64,000 nt of DNA from Tepidibacillus_B infernus (GTDB lineage: Bacteria > Bacillota > Bacilli > Tepidibacillales > Tepidibacillaceae): positions 1,302,001 through 1,366,000 of the forward strand of contig NZ_JBLWFI010000001.1 of the NCBI RefSeq assembly GCF_048898065.1. Direction: 5' to 3'. The position numbers and the translations under genes are program-made. The notes under the pieces are model-generated. The model ran no database searches and had not been told where the DNA came from. It was given only the letters and a program-made list of their open reading frames with translations. Below are positions 42,317 through 50,196 of this stretch, piece after piece (position 1 is the first letter of the stretch; the number at the start of each line of letters is the position of its first letter).

Positions 42317-43720
42317 ATGGAAATACAATTATTAGCGATTCATTGGGTCTATCTCCTCTTTATCCTATTGATCATCGGTGTGATGATTATGAAAAAGGAT
42401 ACGACGTTAGTCAGTATCTTAGGCATTTTTATCATCGGATTGCTTGTTACAAAATCCTTGCCTGATTCAGTTCAATCCGTATTTAATGGTTTGATTTTTG
42501 CGATCAAAGAACTACTAAGTACCATCTTAATTATTAGTATAATTGTAGCGATGAGTAAAGTCCTAACTACTTCGGGTATCAATGAATTGATGATTCGCCC
42601 TGTTACCCATTTAATTAAAACACCATCGATCGCTTATTGGGTGATTGGTATTGTGATGATGATCATCTCTTGGTTTTTTTGGCCTTCCCCTGCTGTTGCT
42701 CTCATTGGTGCAGTTTTACTTCCAGTAGCCATAAGAGTGGGGTTGCCTGCATTAGGTGTTGCCATGGCGATGAACCTGTTTGGTCATGGGATCTCTTTAT
42801 CGGGTGATTTTATTATTCAAGGCGCCCCAGCCATTACGGCAGGAGCAGCAGGAATTCCTGTAGGAGAAGTTGTTTCAGCTAGTGTCCCTCTAGTCATTGT
42901 GATGGGACTTGTAACAACTGTAACTGCTTTCTATTTTTTAAGAAGAGATTTAAAAAAAGGGACTTTACATGTACACTCCTCACAGCTCGTTGAATTAGAA
43001 GAACCTAAGAAAACAATTGAATTATCGCCAAAAATTCGTAGATTGAAAAAAACCTTTGCCATTTTAATCCCCATTCTTTTTTTACTTGATGTGATCGGTA
43101 TGTTTATGCTTGACCTTACTGGTGGTGATGCGACAGCCTTAGTTGGAGGAACAGCGATTACGATCTTGATCGTGACAAGTCTACTCTTTCATAAAAAGGA
43201 ACGAATGTCAAAAATAACGGAGTACTTAGTTGAGGGTTTTCAATTTGGTTTTAAAGTCTTTGGACCTGTTATCCCTATCGCCGCATTCTTCTATCTAGGA
43301 GACTCCGGGATTCTTAGTATTTTGGGAGAACATGCTCTGCCTGAAGGTTCACAAGGGATTGTAAACGATTTAGGAGTGGCACTTGCTAGTGTAGTCCCAT
43401 TAACAAAAGAGATTGCGGCGATTACTTTAACTATTGTTGGATCGATCACGGGATTAGACGGATCTGGTTTTTCCGGAATTTCCTTGGCTGGATCAGTTGC
43501 CCATTTGTTTGGCTCTGCTGTTGACGTAAGTACTGCTACTTTAACTGCTCTTGGTCAAATTGCTGGGATCTGGGTTGGTGGTGGAACGCTGATACCATGG
43601 GCTTTAATCCCTGCAGCCGCCATTACTGGGGTTGACCCCTTCGAATTAGCACGACGAAACCTAGTTCCAGTCGTAATTGGTTTAGTGGTCACCACTATTT
43701 TTGCTATGTTTTTATTGTGA
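42317..43720 (+). CDS. Multi-spanning permease of the ion-transporter type
   Basis: 467 residues with about twelve hydrophobic helices and no soluble domain. Segments such as LVTKSLPDSVQSVFNGLIFA, FWPSPAVALIGAVLLPVAIR and LGVAMAMNLFGHGISLSGDF, with an internal duplication feel (two re-entrant-like Gly/Pro-rich hairpins), recall the ion transporter superfamily (citrate/gluconate/C4-type carriers). I cannot name the substrate. It is a single gene, divergent from the XPB gene, with GTAAGGAGGGTAATT before ATG, and is followed by a strong terminator. Confidence 0.65.
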   Translation: MEIQLLAIHWVYLLFILLIIGVMIMKKDTTLVSILGIFIIGLLVTKSLPDSVQSVFNGLIFAIKELLSTILIISIIVAMSKVLTTSGINELMIRPVTHLIKTPSIAYWVIGIVMMIISWFFWPSPAVALIGAVLLPVAIRVGLPALGVAMAMNLFGHGISLSGDFIIQGAPAITAGAAGIPVGEVVSASVPLVIVMGLVTTVTAFYFLRRDLKKGTLHVHSSQLVELEEPKKTIELSPKIRRLKKTFAILIPILFLLDVIGMFMLDLTGGDATALVGGTAITILIVTSLLFHKKERMSKITEYLVEGFQFGFKVFGPVIPIAAFFYLGDSGILSILGEHALPEGSQGIVNDLGVALASVVPLTKEIAAITLTIVGSITGLDGSGFSGISLAGSVAHLFGSAVDVSTATLTALGQIAGIWVGGGTLIPWALIPAAAITGVDPFELARRNLVPVVIGLVVTTIFAMFLL

Positions 43721-43727
43721 TCAGAAA

Positions 43728-43784
43728 AACCTCACACCATTTTATGGTAATGATACCACAATAGGTGTGAGGTTTATCTTTTTA
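43728..43784 (+). terminator. Terminator after the permease gene
   Basis: Perfect 11-bp stem AACCTCACACC / GGTGTGAGGTT followed by TTATCTTTTT. The next ~150 bases hold only a short GTCAACGCT / AGCGTTGAC inverted repeat and no gene. Confidence 0.85.
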
Positions 43785-43940
43785 AGAATTTGAATAACAA
43801 GTAAATAACGAATAGAACAACAGCCAATGATGTCAACGCTGACGCCATTGTCAGTGAGAAATTTACCGTCAAAGAGCGTGAGCGTTGACACTATGTGAGC
43901 ATTATAGACAACGCCTTCTAATTAGATCTTGTTTTAAGAA

Positions 43941-44594
43941 TTACGGTAATACAATATTTAATTCTTTATTCAAAAAGACTTGCCCTTTATATTTGTTATA
44001 TGCTTTTTCTTTTATTTCATCTCTAGCTTTTTCTTTAGTTTTATTAATATATTCAGATTTCTGCATTTCCAAATTAATATAGTCACTAATCATTTTATTC
44101 TTCTTATAAGTTTCAATCCAGTAAACATTCCAATACTCATCAAAAGTTAAACCAAGTTCTTGTATTTTTGCTTCCTGTATTTTTTTAATATCATCTGATA
44201 CTTTTTGGTAATTTGCTAATTGTTCTTCTTTTGCTAAATTCGCTTCTTTGTCATTTGGAGGAGTAATGCCAACATTTTTAGCTTCTAAATATAGAAATTC
44301 ATTTAATAATTTATTTTTTATTATTTGCCCTTCAGAAATTGTATAATTTGGATTACCATTTAGTTCTCTATTAACTTTCTCAAATTCATTTTTAATATTA
44401 ATAACATCTTCTTTCGTTATTTTAAAATCATTAAATTGGGCTACAATAGTACTATCATTTATTTTATTATCTTTAATTTCTTGGTAGATTTCCCATATTC
44501 CTTTATTAAAAGCATTTGTAGGAATTGCTAAACCTAAAACTGCTCCCAAAAAAACAAAACTGATAATAGTTATAATTATTGATTTCTTTTTCAT
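43941..44594 (-). CDS. Exported SurA/PrsA-N-like protein without rotamase domain
   Basis: 217 residues. One N-terminal hydrophobic segment (SIIITIISFVFLGAVLGLAI), then a helical, Lys/Glu-rich domain: VAQFNDFKITKEDVINIKNE, IIKNKLLNEFLYLEAKNVGI and LGLTFDEYWNVYWIETYKKN. This resembles the SurA N-terminal chaperone fold seen in many small Firmicute exported proteins; no parvulin domain is present. The frame opens at 44627, but AAAAGGAGTAGAAAAATA favours ATG at 44594. It starts 20 bases after the end of a truncated gene that the TnpB element has cut. Confidence 0.65.
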   Translation of the reverse strand: MKKKSIIITIISFVFLGAVLGLAIPTNAFNKGIWEIYQEIKDNKINDSTIVAQFNDFKITKEDVINIKNEFEKVNRELNGNPNYTISEGQIIKNKLLNEFLYLEAKNVGITPPNDKEANLAKEEQLANYQKVSDDIKKIQEAKIQELGLTFDEYWNVYWIETYKKNKMISDYINLEMQKSEYINKTKEKARDEIKEKAYNKYKGQVFLNKELNIVLP

Positions 44595-44614
44595 TATTTT
44601 TCTACTCCTTTTTA

Positions 44615-44805
44615 TTAGGTAGTCCAATCACCAGAAACATCAACCACACCAGAATTCCATAAAATAGTTGAAGAAGAATCGCCTTTAAAGTAAACTCTAC
44701 TTTCTACAGGTCGAGTTCTACCATAGAGAAATGTTAAGTTTTCTGTATCCTCAATTGCACGAACCCATCCATCATTAGGATCATACATAAATGTATGACT
44801 CCCTG
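44615..44805 (-). pseudogene. 3' fragment of an unknown gene, cut by the second TnpB element
   Basis: About 60 residues read from the element border: SHTFMYDPNDGWVRAIEDTE, then LYGRTRPVESRVYFKGDSSS and WNSGVVDVSGDWTT before the stop. Aromatic and Gly/Asp-rich, beta-like, possibly the end of an exported protein. The residues before this come from the mobile element. The upstream part of the gene is not found on the other side of the element within the window. Confidence 0.6.
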
Positions 44806-44916
44806 GTGAACTACCCGCCACCTACGCTTCGCTTAGAGGTGGGGCTTCTAAGGTAATCGCACCTAACGGTACGAAATTTACTTAGCTATCGAGCCTGTTC
44901 CATGCTCTATTTATGA

Positions 44917-45451
44917 TTATACTAACAGTCGCAATCCTTCACGCTTGATATTGATAGAAGCGTTCCAATCTCTATCTGCCACAAAACCACAATCACAATG
45001 GAATATGCGCTCAGAAAGAGATAGAGACTCCTTTACTTGACCGCAACATGAACAAGTTTTGGATGATGGAAACCACTTATCTATTTTGATAAGCTTTTTC
45101 CCCTGCTCCTCTAACTTGTATTGGAGAAAGGTGGTGAACATGCCCCAGCNNNNNNNNNNNNNNNNNNNNNNNNNNNNNNNNNNNNNNNNNNNNNNNNNNN
45201 NNNNNNNNNNNNNNNNNNNNNNNNNNNNNNNNNNNNNNNNNNNNNNNNNNNNNNNNNNNNNNNNNNNNNNNNNNNNNNNNNNNNNNNNNNNNNNNNNNNN
45301 NNNNNNNNNNNNNNNNNNCTGTTTGTGCCAACGATTAGAGCCTTTCTTTCTGCGTGATAGAATACGCTGTTCCTTCGCTAATTTTCCCAAGGCTTGGCGA
45401 TAGAAACGAGGGTAATTGGCTGTCTTACCTTCTTCGCTATCGACGAAAAGG
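44917..45451 (-). pseudogene. tnpB: TnpB, 5'-truncated, with an assembly gap
   Basis: The 3' block is the same as in the first copy (KLIKIDKWFPSSKTCSCCG, zinc ribbon, ADRDWNASINI), with one visible change, CGFVADRD for CGFLADRD. The 5' block is VDSEEGKTANYPRFYRQALG then KEQRILSRRKKGSNRWHKQ, the part after the first RuvC motif. The expected D-x-G motif just before it is not present. A long open frame reaches 45555 but its start is not TnpB. Confidence 0.78.
45150..45318. other. Assembly gap (169 N) inside the second tnpB copy
   Basis: Starts after the same 16 bases as the gap at 28953. An open frame that seems to run through it is not evidence of continuity. Confidence 0.99.
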
Positions 45452-45535
45452 GGTGAAAAAAGGATGGCTCCCACAAGCTCAAAGTAGAGGCACATCCTTC
45501 CGGGAAGGGTAAATCTGCCTTGTCCTTTCCCCATT

Positions 45536-45757
45536 CTATTCCTCTTCCTCATCATCGGCCTCGACGTAAGTGATTTTTACGCCTAGGCTTTTTAAAAGGT
45601 TTAGAACCTCTTCATTTAGTTTTGGGTCATACATTAAGCCAATTTGTTCAACTAGCTCCAATTCCTCTAGGTATCCATTTTCGGCATCCTCAATCAATTC
45701 AATGATATCGTCTAACTCTTTTTCCTGTAATTCCTTTAGGATTTCTTCCTTTGTCAT
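45536..45757 (-). CDS. Small acidic protein, sigma-70 region-1.1-like (tentative)
   Basis: 73 residues from an ATG with TAGGAGTG upstream; the frame opens as far as 45904 but overlaps the upstream gene. It reads TKEEILKELQEKELDDIIEL, then LEELELVEQIGLMYDPKLNE and LKSLGVKITYVEADDEEEE. Spacing and the LxxLGVxI-x-acidic ending recall region 1.1 of housekeeping sigma factors, but there are no other sigma regions. It may be an RNA-polymerase-related regulator or a chance likeness. It follows a helical gene of unknown function, with which it may be coupled. Confidence 0.5.
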   Translation of the reverse strand: MTKEEILKELQEKELDDIIELIEDAENGYLEELELVEQIGLMYDPKLNEEVLNLLKSLGVKITYVEADDEEEE

Positions 45758-45851
45758 TTGCTTTTTCACTCCTATTTCTCTATCTTGATTTTCTTGTAAC
45801 CTTTTTCCATTTTTATTATATCCATTTTGGGGCAGGATTTCATCAGGCTGA

Positions 45852-46229
45852 TCATTTTTTCTGGTCATCCCCTTGCGATACATAGGATTTAAACAATTGT
45901 TCACTTTCAGCCTGTAGCATGTAATTTAAGAATCGGTGTGTATAGATAAAACCGCGAAATTTTGCTTTTACAATGCGAACCGTCCGTTGTTGTTCTTCTT
46001 CAATTACCATCCCTCCTAACTCTTTCATTTGTCTCTTAATCGATCGTAAATCTTTTTCGATTTTCTTTTGCACCTCAAATAATGTATCTTGATAAACCCT
46101 TGTTAATTTACAAGCCGATTGTTGAATCATTTTACGGTCGAATTCCAGTACTTTAAGCATAATATGTAGAATCACATACTGCTTCACCAAATGGGAAAAA
46201 TCTAGATATTCCTTTGGATACATTAACAT
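45852..46229 (-). CDS. Hypothetical helical protein, ~125 aa
   Basis: I do not recognise it. All-helical and charged, no signal or membrane segment: KEYLDFSHLVKQYVILHIML, LTRVYQDTLFEVQKKIEKDL, GFIYTHRFLNYMLQAESEQL. Two ATGs are possible; GGGGGAATGAGC suits the one at 46229. The end overlaps the longest version of the next frame, so the two genes are probably translated from one message. Confidence 0.6.
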   Translation of the reverse strand: MLMYPKEYLDFSHLVKQYVILHIMLKVLEFDRKMIQQSACKLTRVYQDTLFEVQKKIEKDLRSIKRQMKELGGMVIEEEQQRTVRIVKAKFRGFIYTHRFLNYMLQAESEQLFKSYVSQGDDQKK

Positions 46230-46312
46230 GCTCATTCCCCCATGAAAATAACTTAATTGGTGTTTATAATTCTATTATATGCGAATAAACGTTCGATTAG
46301 AAGAGGGAAAAT

Positions 46313-46342
46313 GAGGGAGTGATTAACGAGATTCACTCCCTT
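46313..46342 (-). terminator. Hairpin downstream of the CBS gene
   Basis: GGGAGTGA / TTCACTCCC with an 11-base loop, 30 bases past the stop of the CBS-domain gene. No long T run on that strand, so the strength is uncertain. Confidence 0.5.
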
Positions 46343-46371
46343 GTGACTTTAGGTTTTCACTTATTCCTTAA

Positions 46372-46812
46372 TTAAAGGGTTCCATGTGTACCAGGCTGTG
46401 CCGGTTCGGAAATCTTACTTAATGCTTGTCCTGCTTCATCAATATGAATATTTCTTACTGCTAAATCACCAAGGGAAACGATTCCTACAAGGTTACCATT
46501 TTCCACTACAGGTAAGCGACGAATTTGCTTTTCTGCCATTAGGCGAGCAGCTTCATGAACATCCATGTCTGGTGTCCCAACGACTACATCCTTTGACATT
46601 AACCCATCAATTGCAAAAGAGCCTGAGCGTTTTTCGGCATATCCACGCAATACAAGGTCACGATCTGTAATCATACCAATTACATTTTGACCATCTACTA
46701 CTGGAATAGCGCCCACATTTAACTGCGACATTTTTTGTGCTACCTCATAAGCATTATCTTGAAGTGAAACTGTAGCTACATTCGTGGTCATAATATCACG
46801 TAATGTCGTCAT
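46372..46812 (-). CDS. Tandem CBS-domain protein
   Basis: 146 residues consisting of two CBS motifs: MTTNVATVSLQDNAYEVAQK with VGAIPVVDGQNVIGMITDRD, and MSKDVVVGTPDMDVHEAARL with IRRLPVVENGNLVGIVSLGD. Such stand-alone pairs bind adenine nucleotides (AMP, ATP, NAD or c-di-AMP) and act as energy or stress sensors; the partner is unknown. Similar to YhcV/YlbB-type Bacillus proteins. AGAAAGGAGGAAATTAG precedes ATG. Single gene. Confidence 0.9.
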   Translation of the reverse strand: MTTLRDIMTTNVATVSLQDNAYEVAQKMSQLNVGAIPVVDGQNVIGMITDRDLVLRGYAEKRSGSFAIDGLMSKDVVVGTPDMDVHEAARLMAEKQIRRLPVVENGNLVGIVSLGDLAVRNIHIDEAGQALSKISEPAQPGTHGTL

Positions 46813-46907
46813 CTAATTTCCTCCTTTCTAATCTCTCCTTAGCATAACCCAGAGACCTAAAGAGTATTCTATACATTTTATCATCAGTTCGAGAGTGACC
46901 GTTCAGT

Positions 46908-47564
46908 TTACGGCCTAATAAACATTTGGGTCCAATAATATTTGCCAGTCCCACCTTCAGCATAACCTACCCCTATTTCTGTAAAATTTGGATTTAAAAT
47001 ATTTTGCCGATGTCCTGAACTTCCCATCCAACCCTTCATCACCTGCCATGCCGTGGTTTGCCCCATCGCAATATTTTCACCAGCATAGGAGAAGGAAATT
47101 CGATACGCTCTCATCATATCAAAAGGGCTACCATAGGTAGGAGAAATGTGAGAGAAATAATGTTGATCCCTCATATCTTGAGATTTGTGACGAGCTACCC
47201 TGGATAACTGCCAGTTCGCACGTAAAGGTTTTAATCCTGCTTTTTGTCTTTCTTGGTTTACGAGTTGAATAACCTGGTGTTCGATGCTCTTAATTCGATC
47301 AATAACTGGAATGATCACCTTTTGCTTTGGATAGATAAGATTGGGATTTTTAATTTGTGGATTGGCCTCAATGATTTCCGATAGCCCTATTTGGTATTTA
47401 ACAGCGATTTTCCAAAGGCTATCACCAGGTTGAACTGTATAGGTGTTCGTCCCTTGAGCTGTAGCTTGAAAACTCCAACCTATTGTTAAAAAGGAAAGTA
47501 AAAGTGTTAATACAAACGAACGAAAAATAAAGCAACGAAAACTATATTTTTGCATATTCATCAT
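46908..47564 (-). CDS. Secreted LysM plus CAP-domain protein (YkwD-like)
   Basis: 218 residues. Signal peptide (~1-35, FVLTLLLSFLTIGWSFQATA), one LysM repeat at ~40-86 (YTVQPGDSLWKIAVKYQIGL, NPNLIYPKQKVIIP) that binds peptidoglycan, and a CAP domain at ~95-218 (LVNQERQKAGLKPLRANWQL, HYFSHISPTYG, AGENIAMGQTT, GHRQNILNPNFTEIGVGYA). This CAP domain is canonical, with its metal-site His and Glu, unlike that of the CAP protein at 29939. Related proteins (YkwD, SafA-like) are found in spore and wall fractions. GAGAGGAA precedes the starts. Confidence 0.88.
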   Translation of the reverse strand: MMNMQKYSFRCFIFRSFVLTLLLSFLTIGWSFQATAQGTNTYTVQPGDSLWKIAVKYQIGLSEIIEANPQIKNPNLIYPKQKVIIPVIDRIKSIEHQVIQLVNQERQKAGLKPLRANWQLSRVARHKSQDMRDQHYFSHISPTYGSPFDMMRAYRISFSYAGENIAMGQTTAWQVMKGWMGSSGHRQNILNPNFTEIGVGYAEGGTGKYYWTQMFIRP

Positions 47565-47719
47565 TTCCTCTCATTTCATCTCATTAGATTTTTTCCATCG
47601 AGATTATGTTGTGTTTTCTTTTCTTTTTTCATTCTTAAACCTAAAGGGGCAATCGCTTGTCACCGATGGGACGAAAAAAATCATATTAATATATAGAGTT
47701 ACAGAAGGAGGTGATTGAA

Positions 47720-48439
47720 TTGGTAAACAGATATTTTAAAGCCTATACGCTTGATGAATTTGATCGTTTCATTCGTAACTTCAACTTCACACGCCCTATC
47801 AATCATATTCAGATTCACCATACTTGGAAACCGAGAAAAACTGATTATCAAGGAGAAAAAACAATTGAAGCCATTTGGAGGTACCATACTGAAACAAGAG
47901 GTTGGAGTGACATTGGTGAACATTTTACCATTTCTCCTGATGGTTTAATTTGGGATGGAAGGGATCTAAATGTCATTCCTGCAGGAATCAGTGGTCATAA
48001 TATAGGTGGAATGATGTTTGAAATGATTGGTAATTTTGATAAGGGTCAAGAGGTATTAGAAGGAAAGCAATTGGACAGTATTTTGGGAGCAGTAAATATC
48101 ATGCTTGATCATTTAAATCTAACTACAGTTGATATTGTCTTTCACCGAGAATATGCCAACAAAACCTGCCCAGGATCAGGAATAACCAAAGATTGGTTTA
48201 TTGCACAGATAAACAAATGGAAGGAGGAGCATTGGCAAGTGAAAGGAGAAACCCCATTACCATTTAAAGATCTCACACCCAAGCATTGGGCCTACCCCTC
48301 AATTAAACGGTTATATGATATAGGAATCATTACAGGAACAAGCCAAGACCAATTTGGTACAGGGCAACCGTTAAAACGTGAAGATGCCGCGGTCTTACTT
48401 GATCGTTTACTACAATATTTAGAAAAACAAAAAGACTAG
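47720..48439 (+). CDS. N-acetylmuramoyl-L-alanine amidase (amidase_2) with one SLH domain
   Basis: 239 residues. The amidase_2/PGRP domain covers ~20-165: IQIHHTWKPR, TRGWSDIGEHFTISPDG and HREYANKTCPGSGI, giving the two His and the Cys expected for zinc. It cleaves the lactyl amide between muramic acid and the stem peptide. C-terminal SLH domain: PFKDLTPKHWAYPSIKRLYD then GTGQPLKREDAAVLLDRLL, for anchoring to wall polymer. No signal peptide is seen, which is odd for an SLH protein. The frame starts at GTG 47711, but AAGGAGG is correctly spaced for the TTG at 47720. Confidence 0.82.
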   Translation: MVNRYFKAYTLDEFDRFIRNFNFTRPINHIQIHHTWKPRKTDYQGEKTIEAIWRYHTETRGWSDIGEHFTISPDGLIWDGRDLNVIPAGISGHNIGGMMFEMIGNFDKGQEVLEGKQLDSILGAVNIMLDHLNLTTVDIVFHREYANKTCPGSGITKDWFIAQINKWKEEHWQVKGETPLPFKDLTPKHWAYPSIKRLYDIGIITGTSQDQFGTGQPLKREDAAVLLDRLLQYLEKQKD

Positions 48440-48449
48440 CAGGAAAAAA

Positions 48450-48490
48450 AGAAGGCTTTATGGAATAACATAAATGCCTTCTTTTTTTGT
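48450..48490 (+). terminator. Terminator after the amidase gene
   Basis: AGAAGGCTTTATG / CATAAATGCCTTCT followed by a run of seven T. Confidence 0.82.
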
Positions 48491-48509
48491 AGGTAAAGAA
48501 AGATAGAGC

Positions 48510-48559
48510 CCCGCAAAAGTAATCGGAAGATACTTCAAGGAAGTCGTCACTTTTGTGGG
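48510..48559 (+). promoter_or_regulatory. Leader hairpin before the FtsW-like gene
   Basis: CCCGCAAAAGT / ACTTTTGTGGG (one wobble) around a 28-base loop that contains GAAG/CTTC. No T run follows, so it is not a simple terminator; it lies 32 bases before the ATG and may affect translation. It matches no riboswitch I know. Confidence 0.4.
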
Positions 48560-48590
48560 TATTATAGCGATTGAAAGGAGTAATACATAA

Positions 48591-49697
48591 ATGAAGCCCA
48601 GTCGAGGAACACCAGACTTTCTCTTGCTATTCATGACTCTTGTTTTGGTTGGGTTCGGTATCGTGATGATTTTTAGTGCAAGTTATACGATTTCTTATTG
48701 GGAAATGGGAAACCGTTGGTTTTTTACCCAAAGACAAATGATTTGGGGGGCGATTGGCCTTTTTGGTATGTTGGTAACCATGAATATCCCATTTGTGTTT
48801 TATAAAAATAAATTTTTTCTCATCTTAATGGCTTCGTTTTTTCTCCTATTACTTGTTTTTGTTCCGGGTCTAGGACAAGAACGAAATGGTGCAAGAAGTT
48901 GGATTGGGATTGGTTCTTTCACCATACAGCCAGCAGAATTTGCTAAACTGGGGTTAATTATCTACTTAGCAGGGCTGATTTCTAAAAAAGGGGAGAAAAT
49001 GAGTAGCTTTAAACAAGGGTTGCTTCCTGCTTTATTGATTACCGGATTGTTTTTTATTTTAATTGCTGTACAACCGGATTATGGAACAGCGATGATTTTA
49101 TTAGCAACAGCTGGGATTGTGATGATTGTTGGAGGAGCAAGTCTTAAGCAGATACTCTATTTATCTGTACCCGCGATTGCTATTCTGACCATTTTTATTT
49201 TATCAGCTAGTTATCGTTTTGCTCGATTTACAGCTTTTCTGGATCCATGGAGTGATCCTTGGGATACAAGTTATCAACTGATTCAATCTTTATTGGCTCT
49301 TGGCAATGGTGGAATTGTCGGTACTGGTTTTGGAAAAGGGATTCAAAAATATTTCTATTTACCTTACCCCCAGTCTGATTTTATTTTTTCCGTTATGGGT
49401 GAAGAACTTGGGTTTATTGGTGTCACCATTTTTATCTTGGCTTTTTTATTATTGTTATGGCGCATCCTCATTATCTCTTTAAGGTCAAAGGACGCTTTTG
49501 GTACCTTACTAGGTGTAGGTGTAGTAAGCTTATTGGCGATTCAAGCTTTTATCAATATTGGTGGGGTCACTGGTACGATTCCAATCACAGGAGTCCCTCT
49601 TCCTTTTATTAGTGCAGGAGGCTCATCCTTGATCATGGTTATGACGGCAATAGGTGTTGTATTAAGTCTTTCTAGAGAAAACAACAAAAGCAGCTAA
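48591..49697 (+). CDS. FtsW/RodA/SpoVE-family SEDS protein (FtsW-like)
   Basis: 368 residues, about ten helices. SEDS proteins polymerise lipid II into glycan strands together with a class B penicillin-binding protein. Signatures: LVGFGIVMIFSASY, FTIQPAEFAKLGLIIYLAGL, AVQPDYGTAMILLATAG (Asp of the active cavity), LGNGGIVGTGFGKGIQKYFYL, PQSDFIFSVMGEELGFIG and GVPLPFISAGGSSLI. The proteins are close to one another, so FtsW versus SpoVE is not resolved. It is monocistronic and the neighbours are not division genes. GAAAGGAGTAATACATAA precedes ATG. Confidence 0.88.
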   Translation: MKPSRGTPDFLLLFMTLVLVGFGIVMIFSASYTISYWEMGNRWFFTQRQMIWGAIGLFGMLVTMNIPFVFYKNKFFLILMASFFLLLLVFVPGLGQERNGARSWIGIGSFTIQPAEFAKLGLIIYLAGLISKKGEKMSSFKQGLLPALLITGLFFILIAVQPDYGTAMILLATAGIVMIVGGASLKQILYLSVPAIAILTIFILSASYRFARFTAFLDPWSDPWDTSYQLIQSLLALGNGGIVGTGFGKGIQKYFYLPYPQSDFIFSVMGEELGFIGVTIFILAFLLLLWRILIISLRSKDAFGTLLGVGVVSLLAIQAFINIGGVTGTIPITGVPLPFISAGGSSLIMVMTAIGVVLSLSRENNKSS

Positions 49698-49726
49698 AGA
49701 ATATGATTCCTTTAGCTGCTTTTGTC
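49686..49726 (+). terminator. Strong terminator overlapping the end of the FtsW-like gene
   Basis: AAAAGCAGCTAAAG / CTTTAGCTGCTTTT, 14-bp perfect stem that includes the stop codon, followed by TTTTGTCATTT. Confidence 0.9.
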
Positions 49727-49761
49727 ATTTCATTTCGTTTAAAACGTTTACAAACGCTAGA

Positions 49762-50157
49762 TTACTTTAGACGAAGAGTAGTTTCTTCTGTCTTTTCTTC
49801 TTCTTCTGGCTTTTGAATCTCTACTCCTTCTACATGCACATTCACTTCGACGACATTTAATCCTGTCATGGATTCAACTGCCTCTTTCACATTGAATTGT
49901 AAATTTCTTGCTACTTCATGAATTTTGTAGCCATATTTCACAATCACTCTTAAATCAATGGCAGTTTCAGTTTCTCCTACCTCAACTTTCACCCCTTTTG
50001 CTACATTTTTACCACTTACTCTTTTTGCAAGCCCTTCAGTAATTCCTCCCGACATGCTAGCAACTCCATCTGTATCCACTGCAGCCAAGCCAGCAATCAT
50101 ACCTACAACGTCACTCTCAATTTTTATTTTTCCGTTTTCTCTTTCTTCAGTCATCAT
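49762..50157 (-). CDS. Asp23/Gls24-family envelope stress protein
   Basis: About 131 residues: GKIKIESDVVGMIAGLAAVD, GITEGLAKRVSGKNVAKGVK and DLRVIVKYGYKIHEVARNLQ, then VVEVNVHVEGVEI, all family signatures. Asp23-type proteins are abundant, alkaline-stress and envelope-associated in Firmicutes (YqhY, YloU). The tail is very acidic/Lys-rich (KPEEEEKTEETTLR). The ATG at 50157 has TAGGAGATGATCG upstream. The SDR gene follows upstream on the same strand. Confidence 0.88.
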   Translation of the reverse strand: MMTEERENGKIKIESDVVGMIAGLAAVDTDGVASMSGGITEGLAKRVSGKNVAKGVKVEVGETETAIDLRVIVKYGYKIHEVARNLQFNVKEAVESMTGLNVVEVNVHVEGVEIQKPEEEEKTEETTLRLK

Positions 50158-50196
50158 CTCGATCATCTCCTATTTTTTTAATGATAAGATAGTATT

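Larger units (their letters stand above)
44806..45451 (-). mobile_element. Degraded second copy of the IS200/IS605 TnpB element
   Basis: From 44806 the sequence matches the first copy (28608 onward) almost exactly through the right end and the 3' part of tnpB, to the base where both assemblies break. After the gap, ~130 bases still encode the middle of TnpB (VDSEEGKTANYPRFYRQALG). No left end, tnpA or tnpB start was found; sequence beyond ~45451 is unrelated. Confidence 0.75.

Noticed and set aside
43800..43880. GTCAACGCT / AGCGTTGAC inverted repeat taken as an insertion-sequence end
   Set aside because: No transposase or second copy nearby; too short to call.
45451..45555. N-terminal extension (RMGKGQGRFTLPGRMCLYFE) of the open frame that leads into the second tnpB copy
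   Set aside because: It is not TnpB sequence and overlaps the 3' end of the acidic gene; the frame is open by chance.
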